Of a stretch of DNA of 8,588 nucleotides, positions 6,904-8,588 are shown piece by piece. A model generated the notes under the pieces. The model had not been told where the DNA came from and did not search any database. It saw only the letters and a list, made by a program, of their open reading frames with translations. The position numbers and the translations under genes are program-made. The stretch is from assembly GCA_900757385.1 (NCBI GenBank), contig CAAENO010000126.1:1-8588 (forward strand). The letters are read 5' to 3'. Origin of the DNA: an uncultured Collinsella sp. GTDB lineage: Bacteria > Actinomycetota > Coriobacteriia > Coriobacteriales > Coriobacteriaceae. Positions within the stretch are counted from its first letter, which is position 1. Each line of letters starts with the position of its first letter.

Positions 6904-7613
6904 ACGCAGATGCAATCTTTGATTTTGGCAAGCTTCTTTTCGCCGATTCCCGACACGCGCATCAGATCGTCAACCGAAGCAAAAGCACCGTTCTTTGTCC
7001 GCTCATCGATAATCGACTGTGCCATTGAGGGACCGATTCCCGAGAGCGTCTGCAGCTCTGCCGAGCTTGCCGTATTAATGTTTACTAGGCCTGTTGCGCC
7101 ACCGACGCCTGATGATGCGGAAGTCCCACCATCAACACCAGCTTCCGCAATGGACGCCTGCTGCTCCCCTACCGTTGGAACGTGAATCTTCTGTCCATCG
7201 ACGACCTTAGATGCACGATTAAGCCCCGTAACGTCTGCTTCGGGCGCCAGCCCGCCGGCGGCATCAATCGCCTGAGCCACCCGCGCCCCGTCTTTGAGGC
7301 GATATACACCGGGTGACACCACGGCGCCATCAACATCGACATAGACCTCTGCCGCGGCAGACGCCTTAGGCGAAGAGCCTTCGGATGTCTTTCCGCTCGA
7401 GGCATCGCCGGATCCCGGCTCCACTAACGAGCCCGAACCATCAGTACGCTCAAACGACACGCCGCCGGCACCGCCGCCAAGGTTCGCCATTGCCAGTCCA
7501 CTCGACATCGCAATGACGACCAGTATCGCCATCACCACTGCCTTATGACCGAGCAGTTTTCCCGCCCAGCGGTCCATCTTTTTGACTCGTTCGTGTTGTT
7601 CGCGCTGCGCCAT
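6900..7613 (-). CDS. comEA: ComEA-type membrane-anchored DNA receptor
   Basis: A 237-residue protein with a short basic cytoplasmic N-terminus, one membrane segment (about 23-43), a Gly/Ser-rich linker (about 45-89), an SLBB domain (about 90-146, starting VYVDVDGAVVSPGVYRL) and a C-terminal double helix-hairpin-helix domain (about 176-237) with VNINTASSAELQTLSGIG and a second SGIGEKK turn. This is the ComEA architecture: it binds incoming double-stranded DNA outside the membrane and hands it to ComEC. It ends in an unusual CIC (Cys234, Cys236). The ATG at 7611-7613 is chosen because GGGAGG lies 7 nt upstream and the hydrophobic anchor then sits near the N-terminus. The longer in-frame reading to 7691 would cover regulatory-looking DNA. 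comEC overlaps its stop by 4 bp. Confidence 0.94.
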   Translation of the reverse strand: MAQREQHERVKKMDRWAGKLLGHKAVVMAILVVIAMSSGLAMANLGGGAGGVSFERTDGSGSLVEPGSGDASSGKTSEGSSPKASAAAEVYVDVDGAVVSPGVYRLKDGARVAQAIDAAGGLAPEADVTGLNRASKVVDGQKIHVPTVGEQQASIAEAGVDGGTSASSGVGGATGLVNINTASSAELQTLSGIGPSMAQSIIDERTKNGAFASVDDLMRVSGIGEKKLAKIKDCICV

Positions 7614-7620
7614 AGCAAAA

Positions 7621-7626
7621 CCTCCC
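7621..7626 (-). promoter_or_regulatory. Shine-Dalgarno sequence of comEA
   Basis: GGGAGG on the minus strand lies 7 nt before the ATG at 7613, an optimal arrangement that decides the comEA start. Confidence 0.85.
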
Positions 7627-7668
7627 AACACCATCGTGTCAGGAAAGGAGCTCCGCAACAGCCACGCC

Positions 7669-7787
7669 CCAAAACCGGTTTTCGAGGTCAAACCAAAAGC
7701 TGACCAAAACCTTGCGAAATAATGTCCATTTATTCAGACATACGTCAGCAAATGAACACTTAGCCGCAAAATACCCAGATACCAAAA
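7669..7787. promoter_or_regulatory. comEA upstream region with repeated CCAAAA motifs
   Basis: CCAAAA occurs on the plus strand at 7669, 7693, 7704 and 7782, the middle two 11 bp apart. GGTCA (7686-7690) and TGACC (7701-7705) form an inverted repeat with a 10-nt spacer. TGTC (7723-7726) and GACA (7737-7740) form a weaker one, also with a 10-nt spacer. The stretch is more AT-rich than the flanking genes and should contain the comEA promoter, but no convincing -35/-10 pair was found. The copy at 7782 overlaps the T-tract of the thiI terminator and may be coincidental. Confidence 0.35.
7671..7682. repeat. 12-bp perfect palindrome upstream of comEA
   Basis: AAAACCGGTTTT is its own reverse complement. 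It lies about 58 bp before the comEA start codon in the leader or promoter region. It could be an operator, but nothing in the sequence identifies a binding protein. Confidence 0.5.
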
Positions 7788-7816
7788 GACCGACGATACA
7801 GGCGCATCGTCGGTCT
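7784..7816 (-). terminator. Rho-independent terminator of thiI
   Basis: A perfect 11-bp stem, AGACCGACGAT/ATCGTCGGTCT (7806-7816 with 7787-7797), has an 8-nt loop and is followed by TTTT on the minus strand. It starts 10 bp after the thiI stop and separates thiI from the comEA-comEC operon. Confidence 0.88.
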
Positions 7817-7826
7817 ATACACAAAT

Positions 7827-8588
7827 TTACTCGTGATCTTGGTAAATCTCACGCGGAGCAAGCTCCGAATGTTTGCGTTTTAAGGTCTTAGGGGCCTTAT
7901 ACGTGTTGCTCTCGAAGTCGATGTACTCGGTCTGCTTGAGCAGGCGCTCGATCATCTCCTCATGATCGAACAACTCCCAGGCCTCATGTACGGCATCGAG
8001 TTTAGCGTGCGTCTCGGGACGGCGCGGCATAAACAACGTGCAGCAGTCGGGAGCGGCCTCAGTCGAGATATCGAACGTACCGATCTCCTCGGCACGCGCG
8101 ATGATCTCCTGCTTGTCCGAACCGATGAGAGGACGGAACACGGGAATCTTCACGGCCTCGTTGACGGCCATGATGTTCTCAAGCGTTTGGGAGGCAACCT
8201 GCCCAAGCGATTCGCCCGTAACGATGGCCTTGGCGCCCTCGATGTGCGCAATGCGCTCGGCAACCGAATACATAATGCGACGATACATGATCACACGCAG
8301 GTTGCTGGGGCAGGTGACCGAAATCTCACGCTGGCAGTCGCCAAACGGAACCACGTACAGACGACCGATCTGGACACCCGGCTCAAGCGCACGGATGATG
8401 TCCTGCACCAAATACTCACTCGTATCGGGCGTCTGCGGACGACCAGAGAAATGTACCGGCACGCACACCGCGCCGCGACGCGCGAGCATCCAGGTCGCCA
8501 CCGGAGAATCGATACCCGACGACAGCAGCGTCACGACCTTGCCGGCAGAACCCACCGGCAGACCGCCCACGCCGCGCTCGGAGCGCGC
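7827..8588 (-). CDS. thiI: tRNA 4-thiouridine synthase ThiI, partial, 3' part
   Basis: The last 253 residues of ThiI are visible and the reading frame is open to the right edge, so the N-terminal ferredoxin-like and THUMP domains lie outside. ThiI adenylates U8 of tRNA and inserts sulfur, and in many bacteria also serves thiamine thiazole synthesis. Visible motifs: the PP-loop as LLSSGIDSPVA (21-31 of the visible part; the common form is SGGxDS), CPSNLRVIMYRRIMY, TGESLGQVASQTLEN, PVFRPLIGSDKQEII, and PDCCTLFMPRRPET with the conserved cysteine pair at 182-183. The protein ends about 70 residues after that pair, so the C-terminal rhodanese domain of the E. coli enzyme is absent, as in many Gram-positives. 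A GTG at 8568-8570 is internal, not the start. A terminator follows the stop. Confidence 0.94.
   Translation of the reverse strand, partial: ARSERGVGGLPVGSAGKVVTLLSSGIDSPVATWMLARRGAVCVPVHFSGRPQTPDTSEYLVQDIIRALEPGVQIGRLYVVPFGDCQREISVTCPSNLRVIMYRRIMYSVAERIAHIEGAKAIVTGESLGQVASQTLENIMAVNEAVKIPVFRPLIGSDKQEIIARAEEIGTFDISTEAAPDCCTLFMPRRPETHAKLDAVHEAWELFDHEEMIERLLKQTEYIDFESNTYKAPKTLKRKHSELAPREIYQDHE

Noticed and set aside
7614..7691. Longer ComEA start at 7691 or the ATG at 7632-7634
   Set aside because: The ATG at 7613 has an optimally spaced GGGAGG. The upstream starts lack this and cover palindrome and repeat DNA.
7639..7824. A 61-codon minus-strand frame between thiI and comEA
   Set aside because: It would start with TTG just after the thiI stop, reads through the thiI terminator hairpin and has no good ribosome binding site. 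It resembles no known protein.
1..8588. Mobile element, CRISPR array, phage or defence island
   Set aside because: No transposase, integrase, terminal repeats, spaced direct repeats or tRNA were found. Every long gene is a recognised core gene in conserved order.

Overview
This is an ordinary, well-conserved stretch of bacterial core chromosome. All eight supported genes lie on the minus strand. In transcription order they are thiI (5' end outside the window), comEA, comEC, holA, rpsT, lepA, dusB and hemW (3' end outside the window). The DNA is clearly GC-rich. The protein sequences, the order comEA-comEC-holA-rpsT-lepA-hemW, and the GTG starts suggest a high-GC Gram-positive. A Coriobacteriia member such as Collinsella or a relative is the best guess. 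That assignment is inferred from general familiarity, not from a search.

Right part (7827-8588): the end of thiI, a tRNA 4-thiouridine synthase without a rhodanese tail, closed by a strong intrinsic terminator (7784-7816). A 213-bp relatively AT-rich gap follows (7614-7826). It holds the terminator, a 12-bp palindrome, repeated CCAAAA motifs and a strong ribosome binding site for comEA.

Middle part (4600-7613): comEA and comEC overlap by 4 bp and encode a DNA receptor and a membrane channel with a nuclease-like domain. Together they form the DNA-uptake core of natural transformation, and both look intact. holA (DNA polymerase III delta subunit) follows with its own probable promoter and a strong Shine-Dalgarno sequence.

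Left part (1-3558): rpsT (ribosomal protein S20) has an extended -10 promoter, a structured leader and a near-textbook terminator. lepA (EF4) starts only about 25 bp beyond that terminator. A -10-like hexamer sits exactly 7 nt before its ATG, which suggests leaderless transcription. dusB (tRNA dihydrouridine synthase) begins 4 bp after lepA, and hemW (heme chaperone) begins 2 bp after dusB with its Shine-Dalgarno sequence inside the dusB end, so lepA-dusB-hemW looks like one operon. The translation theme (ThiI, S20, LepA, DusB) surrounds the competence pair.

No mobile element, CRISPR array, tRNA or rRNA gene was seen. No undescribed multi-gene system is evident. The points worth a second look are regulatory: the lepA start region, the rpsT leader and the comEA upstream region.
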